Positions 1 to 12,221 of a stretch of DNA of 64,000 bases are shown here, in pieces. Numbering within the stretch: position 1 is the stretch's first letter; each line of letters starts with the position of its first letter. The stretch is from Triticum aestivum (Eukaryota; Streptophyta; Magnoliopsida; Poales; Poaceae), in NCBI RefSeq assembly GCF_018294505.1, contig NC_057814.1, positions 35,066,613 to 35,130,612 of the forward strand. The letters run 5' to 3'. The notes beneath the pieces were generated by a model, which saw nothing but the letters and a program-made list of their open reading frames with translations, made no database searches and was not told where the DNA came from. Made by a program: the position numbers and the translations under genes.

Positions 1-1310
1 CCAGAACAGGATTACCGTACCACTCTGGTGCGGATCTTACTCTGGTTAACCTACGAGGTTCAGTAACAACTTGATCTGAAGTTCCATGATCATCATCATT
101 AACTTCCTCACTAATTGGTGTAGGCGTCGCAGAAACCGGTTTCTGCAATGAACTACTTTCCAATAAGGGAGCAGGTACAATTACCTCATCAAGTTCTACT
201 TTCCACCCACTCACTTCTTTTGAGAGAAACTCCTTCTCTAGAAAGTTTCCGAATTTAGCAACAAAAGTCTTGCCTTCGGATCTGTGATAGAAGGTGTACC
301 CAACAGTCTCCTTTGGGTATCCTATGAAGACACATTTCTCCGATTTGGGTTCGAGCTTATCAGGTTGAAGCTTTTTTCACATAAGCATCGCAGCCCCAAA
401 CTTTGAGAAACGAGAACTTTGGTTTCTTGCCAAACCACAGTTCATAAGGGGTCGTTTCAACGGATTTTTATGGTGCCCTATTTAACGTGAATGCGGACGT
501 CTCTAAAGCATAACCCCAAAACGATAGCGGTAAATCAGTAAGAGAGATCATAGATCACACCATATCTAGTAGAGTACGATTACGACGTTCGGACACACCA
601 TTACGCTGTGGTGTTCCGGGTGGCGTGCGTTGCGAAACTATTCCGCATTGTTTGAAATGAAGACCGAACTCATAACTCAAATATTCTCCTCCACGATCAG
701 ATCGTAGAAACTTTATTTTCTTGTTATGATGATTTTCAACTTCACTCTGAAATTCTTTGAACTTTTCAAATGTTTCAGACTTATGTTTCATTATGTAGAT
801 ATACCCATATCTGCTTAAATTATCTATGAAGGTGAGAAAATAACGATATCCGCCACGAGCCTCAACATTCATCGTACCACATACATCTGTATGTATGATT
901 TCCAACAAATCTGTTGCTCTCTTCATAGTTCCGGAGAACGGCGTTTTAGTCATCTTGCCCATGAGGCACGGTTCGCAAGTACCAAGTGATTCATAATCAA
1001 GTGGTTCCAAAAGTCCATCAGCATGGAGTTTCTTCATGCGCTTTACACCGATATGACCTAAACGGCAGTGCCACAAATAAGTTGCACTATCATTATCAAC
1101 TCTGCATCTTTTGGCTTCAATATAATGAATATGTGTATCACTACTATCGAGATTCAACAAAAATAGACCACTCTTCAAGGGTGCATGACCATAAAAGATA
1201 TTACTCATATAAATAGAACAACCATTATTCTCTGATTTAAATGAATAACTGTCTCGCATCAAACAAGATCCAGATATAATGTTCATGCTTAACGCTGGCA
1301 CCAATAACAA
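1..1310 (-). pseudogene. Copia pol fragment: integrase and start of the linker to RT
   Basis: This reads from 1310 leftwards. The first 251 codons hold the GAG-pre-integrase zinc-binding region (WHCRLGHIG, then CEPCLMGK, about residues 80-120) and the integrase core. Its acidic triad is visible as D142 (HTDVCG), D205 (RSDRGGEY) and E241 (GVSERRN), with exact D-35-E spacing, so the catalytic core itself looks intact. An in-frame TGA near 555 ends the frame just after the core. Homology to the plus-strand element continues to base 1. A longer A run (on the minus strand) near 372-378 gives a second break, a 1-nt frameshift against the related copy. Gag lies upstream in another frame, overlapping by about 22 bases. 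The element cannot make full Pol. Confidence 0.9.
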
Positions 1311-2389
1311 TTATTTAGGTCTAAAACTAATCCCGAAGGTAGATGTAGAGGTAGCGTGCCGACCGCGATCACATCGACTTTGGAACCATTTCCCACGCGC
1401 ATCGTCACCTCGTCCTTAGCCAATCTTCGCTTAATCCGTAGGCCCTGTTTCGAGTTGCAAATATTAGCAACAGAACCAGTACCAAATACCCAGGTGCTAC
1501 TGCGAGCATTAGTAAGGTACACATCAATAACATGTATATCACATATACCTTTGTTCACCTTGCCATCCTTCTTATCCGCCAAATACTTGGGGCAGTTCCG
1601 CTTCCAGTGACCAGTCTGCTTGCAGTAGAAGCACTCAGTCTCAGGCTTAGGTCCAGACTTGGGTTTCTTCTCCTGAACAACAACTTGCTTGCTGTTCTTC
1701 TTGAAGTTCCCCTTCTTCTTCCCTTTGCCCTTTTTCTTGAAACCGGTGGTCTTATTGACCATCAACACTTGATGCTCCTTTTTGATTTCTACCTCCGCAG
1801 CCTTTAGCATTGCGAAGAGCTCGGGAATCGTCTTATCCATCCCTTGCATGTTATAGTTCATCACGAAGCTCTTGTAGCTTGGTGGCAGTGATTGGAGAAC
1901 TCTGTCAATGATGCTATCATCCGGAAGATTAACTCCCAGTTGAATCAAGTGATTATTATACCCAGACATTTTGAGTATATGCTCACTGACAGAACTATTC
2001 TCCTCCATCTTGCAGCTGTAGAACTTATTGGAGACTTCATATCTCTCAATCCGGGCATTTGCTTGAAATATTAACTTCAACTCCTGGAACATCTCATATG
2101 CTCCATGACGTTCAAAACGTCGTTGAAGTCCCGGTTCTAAGCCGTAAAGCATGGCACATTGAACTATCGAGTAGTCATCAGCTTTGCTCTGCCAAACGTT
2201 CTTAACGTCTTCAGTTGCATCAGCAGCAGGCCTGGCACCCAGCGGTGCTTCCAGGACGTAATTCTTCTGTGCAGCAATGAGGATAATCCTCAAGTTACGG
2301 ACCCAGTCCGTGTAATTGCTACCATCATCTTTCAACTTTGCTTTCTCAAGGAACGCATTAAAATTCAATGGAACACCAGCACGGGCCAT
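1289..2389 (-). pseudogene. Copia gag with zinc knuckle and altered protease
   Basis: A 366-residue frame starting MARAGVPLNF. Residues 20-210 resemble the UBN2-type Copia capsid region. A basic Lys-rich stretch follows, then a CCHC knuckle (CFYCKQTGHWKRNC, near residue 250), which in this family binds genomic RNA during particle assembly. Near residue 305 the aspartic-protease signature reads WVFGTGS. The family motif is D-T-G, so the catalytic Asp appears to be replaced by Gly. The frame closes at 1289, just inside the integrase frame, so gag and pol are out of register here. The start was chosen as the first Met, just downstream of the leader. With protease and frame both damaged I call it a pseudogene, though the gag part is long and open. 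Confidence 0.88.
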
Positions 2390-3512
2390 CTATCTACAAT
2401 CAACATAGACAAGCAAGATACTATCAGGTACTAAGTTCATGATAAATTTAAGTTCAATTAATCATGGAGTAGTTTCAACGGCGAACATTACTATGTTGAT
2501 CATATCTACTATATGATTCACGCTCGACCTTTCGGTCTCCGTGTTCCGAGGCCATATCTGTTATATGCTAGGCTCGTCAAGCTTAACCTGAGTATTCCGC
2601 ATGTGCAACTGTTTTGCACCCGTTGTATTTGAATGTAGAGCCTATCACACCCGATCATCACGTGGTGCCTCAGCACGAAGAACTTTCGCAACGGTGCATA
2701 CTCAGGGAGAACACTTATACTTTGATAATTTAGTGAGGGATCATCTTATAATGCTACCGTCAATCAAAGCAAGATAAGATGCATAAAAGATAAACATCAC
2801 ATGCAATCAATATAAGTGATATGATATGGCCATCATCATCTTGTGCTTGTGATCTCCATCTCCGAAGCACCGTCATGATCACCATCGTCACCGGCGCGAC
2901 ACCTTGATCTTCATCGTAGCATCGTTGTCGTCTCGCCAATCTTATGCTTCTACGACTATCGCTACCGCTTAGTGATAAAGTAAAGCATTACAGGGCGATT
3001 GCATTGCATACAATAAAGCGACAACCGTATGGCTCCTGCCAGTTGCCGATAACTCGGTTACAAAACATGATCATCTCATACAATAAAATTTAGCATCATG
3101 TCTTGACCATATCACATCACAACATGCCCTGCAAAAACAAGTTAGACGTCCTCTACTTTGTTGTTGCAAATTTTACGTGGCTCCTACGGGCTTAGCAAGA
3201 ACCGTTCTTACCTACGCATCAAAACCACAACGATAGTTTGTCAAGTTGGTGTTGTTTTAACCTTCGCAAGGACCGGGCGTAGCTACACTCGGTTCAACTA
3301 AAGTTGGAGAAACTGACACCCGCCAGCCACCTGTGTGCAAAGCTCGTCGGTAGAACCAGTCTCGCGTAAGCGTACGCGTAATGTCGGTCCGGGCCGCTTC
3401 ATCCAGCAATACCGCCGAACCAAAGTATGATCTGCTGGTAAGCAGTATGACTTATATCGCCCACAACTCACTTGTGTTCAACTCTTGCATATAACATCAA
3501 CACATAAAACCA
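2390..3512 (-). other. Copia leader (5' untranslated region), no gene
   Basis: About 1.1 kb lies between the primer-binding site and gag with no credible frame on either strand. Long leaders of this size are usual in Angela/BARE-type elements, where they carry dimerisation and packaging signals. I cannot point to these signals by eye. Confidence 0.75.
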
Positions 3513-3525
3513 GGCTCGGATGCCA
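3513..3525 (-). promoter_or_regulatory. Primer-binding site, initiator-Met tRNA type
   Basis: Directly inside the LTR end, one base away, the minus strand reads TGGCATCCGAGCC. This is close to the Copia consensus TGGTATCAGAGCC, complementary to the 3' end of initiator tRNA-Met, which primes minus-strand DNA synthesis. Two bases differ, consistent with age. Confidence 0.8.
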
Positions 3526-3526
3526 T

Positions 3527-5269
3527 TGTTGGGGAACGTAGTAATTTCAAAAAAATTACTACGGACACGCAAGATCATGGTGATGCATAGCAACGAGAGG
3601 GGAGAGTGTTGTCCACGTACCCTCGTAGACCGAAAGTGGAAGCGTTAGCACAACGCGGTTGATGTAGTCGTACGTCTTCACGATCCGACCTATCAAGTAC
3701 CGAACGCACGACACCTCCGAGTTTAGCACATGTTCAGCCAGATGACGTCCCTCGAACTCCGATCCAGCCGAGTGTTGAGGGAGAGTTTCGTCAGCACGAT
3801 GGCGTCGTGACGATGATGATGTTCTACCGACGCAGGGCTTCGCCTAAGCACCGCTACTGTATTATCGAGGTGGACTATGGTGGAGGGGGGCACCGCACAC
3901 GACTAAAAGATCAAACGATCAATTGTTGTGTCTCTAGGGTGCCCCCTGCCCCCGTATATAAAGGAGCAAGGGGGGAGGTGCGGCCGGCCAGGAGGGGCGC
4001 GCCAGGTGGAGTCCTACTCCCACCGGGAGTAGGACTCCCTCCCTTTTCCTAGTTGGATTAGGAGTGGAGGGGGAAAGAGGAGGGAGAGAGGAAGGAAAGG
4101 GGGGGCGCCACCCCCCTCTCCTTGTCCTATTCAGACTAGTGCGGGAGGGGCGCGCGGCCCTGCCCTGGCCGCCTCTCCTCTTCTCCACAAAGGCCCACTA
4201 TGGCCCATTAAGCCCCCGGGGGGTTCCGATAACCCCTCGGTACTCCGGTAAAATCCCGATTTCACCCGAAACACTTCCGATATCCAAATATAGGCTTCCA
4301 ATATATCAATCTTCATGTCTCGACCATTTCGAGACTCCTCTTCATGTCCGTGATCACATCCGGGACTCCGAACAACCTTCGGTACATCAGAACATACAAA
4401 CTCATAATATAACTGTCATCGAAACATTAAGCGTGCGGACCCTACGGGTTCGAGAACTATGTAGACATGACCGAGATACGTCTCCGGTCAATAACCAATA
4501 GCGGAACCTGGATGCTCATATTGGCTCCCACATATTCTACGAAGATCTTTATCGGTCAGACCGCATAACAACATACGTTGTTCCCTTTGTCATCGGTATG
4601 TTACTTGCCCGAGATTCGATCGTCGGTATCTCAATACCTAGTTCAATCTCGTTACCGGCAAGTCTCTTTACTCGTTCCGTAATACATCATCCCACAACTA
4701 ACTCATTAGTTGCAATGCTTGCATGGCTTAAGTGATGTGCATTACCGAGAGAGCCCAGAGATACCTCTCCGACAATCGGAGTGACAAATCCTAATCTCTA
4801 AATACGCCAACCCAACAAGTACCTTCGGAGACACCTGTAGAGCACCTTTATAATCACCAAGTTACGTTGTGACGTTTGGTAGCACACAAAGTGTTCCTCC
4901 GGTAAACGGGAGTTGCATAATCTCATAGTCATAGGAACATGTATAAGTCATGAAGAAAGCAATAGCAACATACTAAACGATCGAGTGCTAAGCTAACGGA
5001 ATGGGTCATGTCAATCACATCATTCTCCTAATGATGTGATCCCATTAATCAAATGACAACTCATGTCTATGGCTAGGAAACATAACCATCTTTGATCAAC
5101 GAGCTAGTCAAGTAGAGGCATACTAGTGACACTCTGTTTGTCTATGTATTCACACAAGTATTATGTTTCCGGTTAATACAATTCTAGCATGAATAATAAA
5201 CATTTATCATAATATAAGGAAATAAATAACAACTTTATTATTGCCTCTAGGGCATATTTCCTTCAACAC
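3527..5269 (-). repeat. 5' LTR of the minus-strand Copia element
   Basis: The plus strand runs from TGTTGGGGAACGTAG to CATATTTCCTTCAACA, so the LTR has the usual TG...CA ends, 1743 bp. It shows strong similarity in inverted orientation to the LTR at 8094-9777 over most of its length, with a divergent GC-rich middle. A TATA box and, downstream of it, the transcribed region (R/U5) lie toward 3527. Frames predicted inside it (for example near 4064-4501) are not genes. Confidence 0.93.
3954..3962 (-). promoter_or_regulatory. LTR TATA box
   Basis: The minus strand reads CTTTATATAC here, the only strong TATA motif in the GC-rich half of the LTR. It is positioned as in related Copia LTRs and would drive transcription leftwards through gag-pol. 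Confidence 0.6.
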
Positions 5270-5299
5270 TACCTATACTTTCAGGATTAGTGTTGAACC

Positions 5300-7800
5300 T
5301 AAATAAGTGTTATTTGGTGTTTGCGTTAAGCATGAATATGATTTGATCATGTTTATTGCAATACGTTTATTCATTTAAAATCAGAGAATAATTGTTATTC
5401 TGTTTACATGAAAAAAACCTTCGATGGTCATACGCCCAATGAAAATAGTTTGTTGGATCTCGATCATAGTGATACACATATTCATAATATTGAAGCCAAA
5501 AGATGCAAAGTTAATAATGATAGTGCAACTTATTTGTGGCACTCCCGTTTAGGTCATATTGGTGTAAAGCGCATGAAGAAACTCCATACTGATGGGCTTT
5601 TGGAATCACTTGATTGTGAATCACTTGATGCTTGCGAACCATGCCTCATGGGCAAGATGACTAAGACCCCGTTCTCCGGAACAATGGAGCAAGCAACTGA
5701 CTTATTGGAAATAATACATACTGATGTATGCGATCCGATGAGTGTTGAGGCTCACGGCGGGTATCGTTATTTCTTGACCTTCACAGATGATTTGAGCAGA
5801 TATGGGTATATCTAGTTATGAAACTGAAACAGTTGAAAATTTCAAAGAATTTCAGAGTGAAGTGGAGAATCATTGTAACAAGAAAATAAAGTTTTTCTGC
5901 GATTTGATCGCGGAGACGAATATTTGAGTTACGAGTTTGGCCTTCAATTAAAACAATGTGGAATAGTTTCAGAAACTCATGCCACCTGGAACACCACAGC
6001 ATAATGGTGTGTCCGAACGTCATAACCATACTTTATTGGATATAGTGCAATCTATGATGTCTCTTACCGACTTACCACTATCGTTTTGCGGTTATGCATT
6101 AGAGACAGATGCATTCACGTTAAATAGGGCAACATCTAAATCTGTTGAGACGACACCTTATGAACTATGGTTTGGCAAGAAACCAAAGTTGTCGTTTCTT
6201 AAAGTTTGGTGCTGCGATGCTTATGTGAAAAAGCTTCAACCTGATAAGCTCGAACCCAAATCGGAAAATTATGTCTTCATAGGATACCCAAAGGAGACAG
6301 TTGGGTACACCTTCTATCACAGATCCGAAGGCAAGACATTTGTTGCTAAGAATGGATCCTTTCTAGAGAAGGAGTTTCTCTCGAAAGAAGTGAGTGGGAG
6401 GAAAGTAGAACTTGATAAGGTAACTATACCTGCTCCCTTATTGGAAAGTAATCCATCACAGAAATCTGTTTCTGTGACTCCTGCACCAATTAGTGAGGAA
6501 GCTAATGATGATGATCATGAAACTTTAAATAAAGTTACTACCGAACCTCGTAGGTCAACCAGAGTAAGATCCGCACCAGAGTGGTACGATAATCCTATTC
6601 TAGAAGTCATGTTAGTAGACCTTGACGAACCTGTGAACTATAAGGAAGCGATGATGAGCCCAGATTCCGCGAAATGGCTTGAGGCCATGAAATCTGAGAT
6701 GGGATCCATCTATAAGAACAAAGTGTGGACTTTGGTTGACTTGCCCGATGATCGGCAAGCCATAGAAAATAAATGGATCTTCAAGAGGAAGACGGACGCT
6801 GATAGTACTGTTACTATCTACAAAGCTAGACTTGTTGAAAAAGGTTTTTGACAAAGTTCAAGGTGTTGACTACGATGAGATTCTCTCACTCGTAGCGATG
6901 CTTATGTCTGTCTGAATCATGTTAGCAAATTGCCACATTTTATGAAATTTGGCAAATGGATGTAAAGACTGCATTCCTGAATGGATTTCTGGAAGAAGAG
7001 CATATACAACCTAAAGGTTTTATCGATCCAAAGGATGCTAACAAAGTGTGCAAGCTCCAGCGATCCATCTATGGACTGGTGCAAGCATCTCGGAGTTGGA
7101 ATATACGCTTTGATGAGTTGATCAAATCATATAGTTTATACAGACTTGCGGTGAAGCCTGTATTTACAAGAAAGTGAGTGGGAGCACTACAACATTTCTG
7201 ATAAGTATATGTGAATGACATATTGTTGATCGTAAATAATGTAGAATTATTCTGCAAAGCATAAAGGAATGTTTGAAAGAGTTTTTCAAAGAAAGACCTC
7301 GGTGAAGCTGCTTACATATTGAGCATCAAGATCTATAGAGATAGATCAAGACGCTTGATAAGTTTTTTTCAATGAGTACATACCTTGACAAGATTTTTAA
7401 GTAGTTCAAAGTGGAATAGTCAAAGGAAGAGTTCTTGCCTGTGTTACAAGGTGTGAAATTGAGTAAGACTCAAAGCCCGACCACGGCAGAAGATAGAAAG
7501 AGCATGAAAGTCATTCTCTATGCCTCAGCCATAGGTTCTATAAAGTATGCCATGCTGTGTACGAGATCTATTGTATACCCTACACTAATTTTGGCAAGGG
7601 AGTACAATAGTGATCTAGGAGTAGATCGCTGAACAGCGGTCAAAATTATCCTTAGTGGAATAAGGATATGTTTCTCGATTATGGAGGTGACAAAAGGTTC
7701 GTCGTAAACGGTTACGTCGATGCAAGCTTTGACACCGATCTGGATGACTCTAAGTCTCAATCTGGATACATATTGATGGTGGGAGCAATTAGCTAAAGTA
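5300..7800 (+). pseudogene. Decayed Copia pol (integrase, RT, RNase H)
   Basis: Integrase zinc region and first Asp are open at 5408-5815, ended by TAG at 5813. The region with the second acidic residue (about 5880-5930) is out of frame. The Glu region (GVSERHN) resumes in the frame 5979-6851. RT is recognised by QMDVKTAFLNG (6953-6990) and the YVDD active site, which here reads YVND (7208-7219), so one catalytic Asp is lost. RNase H is recognised from GYVDASF near 7710. At least five frame breaks or stops separate these pieces. It is non-functional. Confidence 0.9.
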
Positions 7801-7925
7801 GCTCCGTGCAGAGCATTTTAGACATAGAAATTTGCAAAATACATACGGATCTGAATTTGGCAGACCCGTTGACTAAACTTCTCTCACAAGCAAAACATGA
7901 TCACACCTTAGTACTCTTTGGTTGT

Positions 7926-8070
7926 TAATCACATGGCAATGTGAACTAGATTTCTGACTCTAGTAAACCCTTTTGAGTGTTGGTCACATGGCGATGTGAA
8001 CTATGGGTGTTAATCACATGGTGATGTGAACTATTGGTGTTAAATCACATGGCTATGTGAACTAGATTAT
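7926..8070 (+). repeat. Four imperfect palindromic units before the polypurine tract
   Basis: Units at about 7929, 7984, 8013 and 8044 share the near-palindromic core TCACATGGCGATGTGA followed by ACTA, spaced 29-55 bp. They lie between the end of pol and the polypurine tract. I do not know their role. Confidence 0.75.
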
Positions 8071-8079
8071 TGACTCTAG

Positions 8080-8093
8080 TGCAAGTGGGAGAC
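8080..8093 (+). promoter_or_regulatory. Polypurine tract
   Basis: TGCAAGTGGGAGAC abuts the 3' LTR. Purine-rich GTGGGAGA next to the LTR is the usual priming site for plus-strand DNA in Copia elements. Confidence 0.7.
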
Positions 8094-9777
8094 TGAAGGA
8101 AACATGCCCTAGAGGCAATAATAAAGTTGTTATTTATGTTTCCTTATATCATGATAAATGTTTATTATTCATGCTAGAATTGTATTAACCGGAAACTTAG
8201 TACATGTGTGAATATATAGACAAACTAAGTGTCACTAGTATGCCTCTACTTGACTAGCTCGTTGATCAAAGATGGTTATGTTTCCTAGCCATAGACATGA
8301 GTTGTCATTTGATTTACGGGATCACATCATTAGGAGAATGATGTGATTGACTTGACCCATTCCGTTAGCTTAGCACTTGATCGTTTAGTATTCTGCTATT
8401 GCTTTCTTCATGACTTATACATGTTCCTATGACTATGAGATTATGCAACTCCCGTTTACCGGAGGAACACTTTGTGTGCTACCAAACGTCACAACGTAAC
8501 TGGGTGATTATAAAGGTGCTCTATAGGTGTCTCCAAAGGTACTTGTTGGGTTAGCGTATTTCAAGATTAGGATTTGTCACTCCGATTGTCGGAGAAGGTA
8601 TCTCTGGGCCCACTCGGTAATGCACATCACTATAAGCCTTGCAAGCATTATAACTAATAAGTTAGTTGCGGGATGATGTATTACGGAACGAGTAAAGAGA
8701 CTTGCCAATAACGAGATTGAACTAGGTATTGAGATACCGATGATCGAATCTCGGGCAAGTCACATACTGATGACAAAGGGAACAAACGTATGTTGTTATG
8801 CGGTTTGACCGAGAAAGATCTTCGTAGAATATGTAGGAGCCAATATGGGCATCCAGGTTCCGCTATTGGTTATTGACTAGAGAAGTGTCTCGGTCATGTC
8901 TACATAGTTCTCGAACCCGTAGGGTCCGCACGCTTAACGTTCGTTGACGATATAGTACTATGAGTTATGTATGTTGGTGACCGAATGTTGTTCGGAGTTT
9001 CGAATGAGACCACGGATATGACGAGGAACTCCGGAATGGTCCGGAAGTAAAGATTGATATGTGGATAGTAGTGTTTGACCTTCGGAAGGGTTCCGGAATC
9101 CATCGGAAGGGGTTCCGAATGTTTCCCGAAATGTTTGGGCACGAGAACAATTTATCTGGGCCAAAGGGGAAAGCCCACGAGGTTTTTGGAAAGCGCAAAA
9201 GGAAGTTTTGCGGAGTCCAGGGGCCAGACGCCAGGGTCCCTGGCGTCTGGTCCTGGAGTCCGAGAAGGACTCTTGCCTTTCGGGTGAAACCGACTTTGTG
9301 GAGGCTTTTACTCCATGTTTCGACCCCAAGGCTCAACATATAAATAGAGGGGTAGGGCTAGCACCCTAGACACATCAAGAAACACCAAGCCGTGTGCCAG
9401 CAACCCCGTCCCCTCTAGTTTATCCTCCGTCATAGTTTTCGTAGTGCTTAGGCGAAGCCCTGCGGAGATTGTTCTTCACCAACACCGTCACCACACCGTC
9501 GTGCTGCCGGAACTCATCTACTACTTCACCCGTCTTTCTGGATTAAGAAGGCGAGGACGTCATCGAGCTGAACGTGTGCAGAACTCGGAGGTGCCGTGCG
9601 TTTGGTACTTGGATCGGTCGGATCGTGAAGACGTACGACTACATCAACCGCGTTGATAAACGCTTCCGCTTACGGTCTACGACGGTACGTAGACAACACT
9701 CTCCCCTCTCGTTGCTATGCATCACCATGATCTTGCGTGTGCGTAGGAAATTTTTGAAATTACTACATTCCCCAACA
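8094..9777 (+). repeat. 3' LTR of the older Copia element
   Basis: It begins TGAAGGAAACATGCCC and ends TTCCCCAACA, 1684 bp, the same family as the inverted LTR at 3527-5269. The start lacks three bases of the expected TGTTGAAGG end. The middle (about 9050-9330) differs from the other LTR, so the two elements belong to different subgroups. ORFs called here are chance frames. Confidence 0.92.
9339..9346 (+). promoter_or_regulatory. LTR TATA box
   Basis: TATAAATA lies in the GC-rich half of the LTR, equivalent to the TATA of the inverted copy. In a 3' LTR it could fire outward into the LINE. Confidence 0.55.
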
Positions 9778-12221
9778 CCATGGTGGCTATCGGGGCCACC
9801 CGGGGGCAGGGGAGGTGGCAGGCGGCCACCCCAACACCGCCAATGCCCGCCTCCGCCACTGGCTACAGTGGCGACTAAGAACCCCGTGGAGCCTGTGGCG
9901 TCTTCGGGGACAGCGGCTGGGGCTCATCCACCAGCTTTGACGGGTGAGGCCATGACAGCGGTGACTGCTCTTGCAGCAGCGAAGGTACCGGCTGCCGAGC
10001 CAAGTGTGACGAAGGGTCGTGAGCCTCCTAATGATAAGTCTTCTAACAAGTCGGATGGCAACAGAGCCTCGAAGTGGGCTCGCAAGAAAGAGAAAATGCT
10101 TTGTTATCGTTGTGGCGAGCATGGACATTTGATTGCTGAATGCATAACGGAGTTATGTGATACTTGTCTTAAACCAGTGCACCCATCGGGAGAATGCCCG
10201 CTGTTGCTCGAGCCGAAACCGGGAGTCACCATATATGGGGTGTGTTGCTTCGAACTGGTGTTTTGTGAGTCACTTGGTGCTATTACAGTCCCGGCCACGC
10301 CGCAAAGTTCCACTACTGGCATGGTCAAAGTGACAAAGGGCTTGTTGTCTGAGAGGCAGATTGTACAAAGGCTAAATGAGCTTGCTCCGGGGAATTTTCA
10401 TTGGGGGCTTATCAGGCTAGAAGATAACATTTATATGGTTGATTTTCCATCGACGGAAGATCTGAAGAGGCTCCTTATGTTTGGCATGTGCCGGGTGCCC
10501 GGTACTGACTGTATCCTAGAGTTTGATGCTTGGACGCAAATAGAACCAAAGGATACGCCACTACCTCAGATTTGGGTTCACTTTTCCGGGGCCCCGCCTA
10601 AGCCTCTTAATGACGTTCGGGTAAAGTGGAGTCTTGGGTCGCTCATCGGCAAGACTGAATGTGTGGATATGCCTTTTACTCATGCACACGGGGTTGCGAG
10701 GTTACTCGTTAGCGTTGTGGACACTGAGTTCATCCCGGATGTCCTTAGATGGACGCATGCGGGTATGATATATAATCTGGAAATCGAGTTGGAGGAATCT
10801 GTCATGTTCCAGAAGCTGAACGAAGGGGGCGACGTGGATATGACTGATAAGAATGATGGCACGAAAAACAAAGAGAAGGGAGATGATCATAGTTCACGGG
10901 ACGATTCTCACAGGTTAGGTGGAAAACCCGTATCGTCTGTTGCGCCAGAGAAGGGGGTGACACCACCAGCTTCTACCCCCATGAACGCACCGAGGTTTGG
11001 ATCGTTTGAGTCTTCATCTGCGCCTCCTCGCCTCTGGGTTGACCGAGTCAAGAGGGATGATCTTTCAGAGCACATGTTGCCACCTCTTGTGATGGCTCAA
11101 TCTTCTAGAGTTGTTCACCCGGCGGCGGTGTTGGGTGGGCCGGGCTCTAGTCCGACACAGGATGTCTCCGGACAAAGTCTCACCTCGCCCTCTTCGCGGT
11201 TGGAACTTTTGGCGGTGTGGGTGGGGGAGGGCCATGCTGGGAAGGAGGCCCAGGGCCGTCTTTCTCCACCTCGGGACTCCGCGTCAGAGCTTATTTCACT
11301 GCTACCGGGTGGTTCTTCCCGGCGTCCTGCTGCGGTAGTGGAGAGGGAGAGTTGTGGGCAGGAGGCCCGTGATTCACCTTCCCCTGTGCGCAGTCCGGAG
11401 CCTCGGCTGGCGCTGTCTTCCCGGACACCGGAGACCATGTGGGTTGCAGCACAGGAGGAGGGGACGTTGGGTGGGGCTGCAGGCGGCGTCCTGTTGGCCT
11501 TGCCTCCTACACCAGTACTTGTCAGGACGGACGGGTGCTTGGCGAAGGACCAGTCCTCGCGGGATTGGACTACTGACGAGGTGATCGCTTTAGGTGGGTT
11601 CCAGGACCCGGTGTCGGCTGGCAGGCATGTCAGTAACCGGATCCAGACCAACCAGACGCTAACGACTTGCAGCTAGGGCGTGTTATGAGAGCAACCAAGC
11701 TTCGGGATGTCGAGACTACTACAGGTATGATGGTTAATAAGCAGTGTTCCATTATGCATTTTTCTGAGCATGAGATTATTAGTAAGGCAAACGATTTAGG
11801 AGTTTCTCTAGGGTCTAATGGGAAGGAGATTGCTAAATCGATCAATGATATTCTAGACTTAGAGGCTGAGAGAGCGTCTTAGTTGATCCGTAATATTGCG
11901 GTTGTTGGACCTATGACTGACGCTGATATTAACAATTTGGGCATATCTACGCTAGAGAGTTTTTGTGAAGAACTATTGCCTACTTCGGATGCTGAAGGTG
12001 AGGCAGAGGGGACGGAGTCCGAGGGACATGTCAATCCTCCTACGCTAGTGTGTTATGCACAAGCGACCACTAGTCATGTGGACGAGGGGATGGTAGTGGA
12101 TAAACCCAAGCGTTCCTGGAAGAGGAGGGTCTATCCAACATCGGCTGTTCGTAGAAGTGCGAGAGTCAAGCTCAAGAAAAAAAATTCCATGATGACTAAT
12201 GAAAGGGCTTTTTTGGAATAG
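9778..12221 (+). pseudogene. LINE ORF1 (nucleic-acid-binding protein), frameshifted
   Basis: The open frame from the Copia junction to 11676 encodes a Pro/Ala-rich start, two CCHC knuckles ([14 protein letters not shown] and [14 protein letters not shown], about 10107-10200) and a DUF4283-like region (about 10320-10800, with [14 protein letters not shown]). A low-complexity tail follows. A stop at 11676 and another at 11880 split off the C-terminal part. That part resumes at 11883-12221 with the basic end VRRSARVKLKKK typical of plant LINE ORF1. It binds the LINE RNA in this family. The Met of a longer frame starting at 9574 lies in the LTR and is not real. Confidence 0.82.

Larger units (their letters stand above)
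1..5269 (-). mobile_element. Ty1/Copia retrotransposon (Angela/BARE type), cut by window start
   Basis: A Copia element reads right to left. It has a complete 5' LTR (3527-5269), a primer-binding site, a leader, gag with zinc knuckle and protease, then integrase. The window ends near the integrase/reverse-transcriptase junction, so RT, RNase H and the 3' LTR lie outside. The order gag-protease-integrase is the Copia order. The element is inserted in the protease/integrase junction of another Copia element: sequence right of 5269 resumes inside pol on the opposite strand. A 5-bp target duplication would be ctacc (5270-5274), but its partner lies beyond the window. The family name is from recognition of the LTR ends, not from a search. 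Confidence 0.93.
5270..9777 (+). mobile_element. Older Copia element, 5' part displaced by nested insertion
   Basis: Sequence begins abruptly in the protease/integrase junction and continues through integrase, RT and RNase H remnants to a polypurine tract and 3' LTR. The missing 5' LTR and gag should lie beyond the left window edge, on the far side of the minus-strand element. The element in turn ends against LINE sequence at 9777/9778, so it inserted in the LINE. It carries many more lesions than its invader, consistent with greater age. Confidence 0.9.

Noticed and set aside
3807..4501. ORFs inside the inverted LTR
   Set aside because: LTR sequence with no coding role; the equivalent part of the other LTR differs.
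9574..9777. Long open frame starting at 9574 taken as an N-terminal extension of LINE ORF1
   Set aside because: The first 68 codons lie in the Copia LTR; the join at 9777/9778 is an insertion border, not a gene start.
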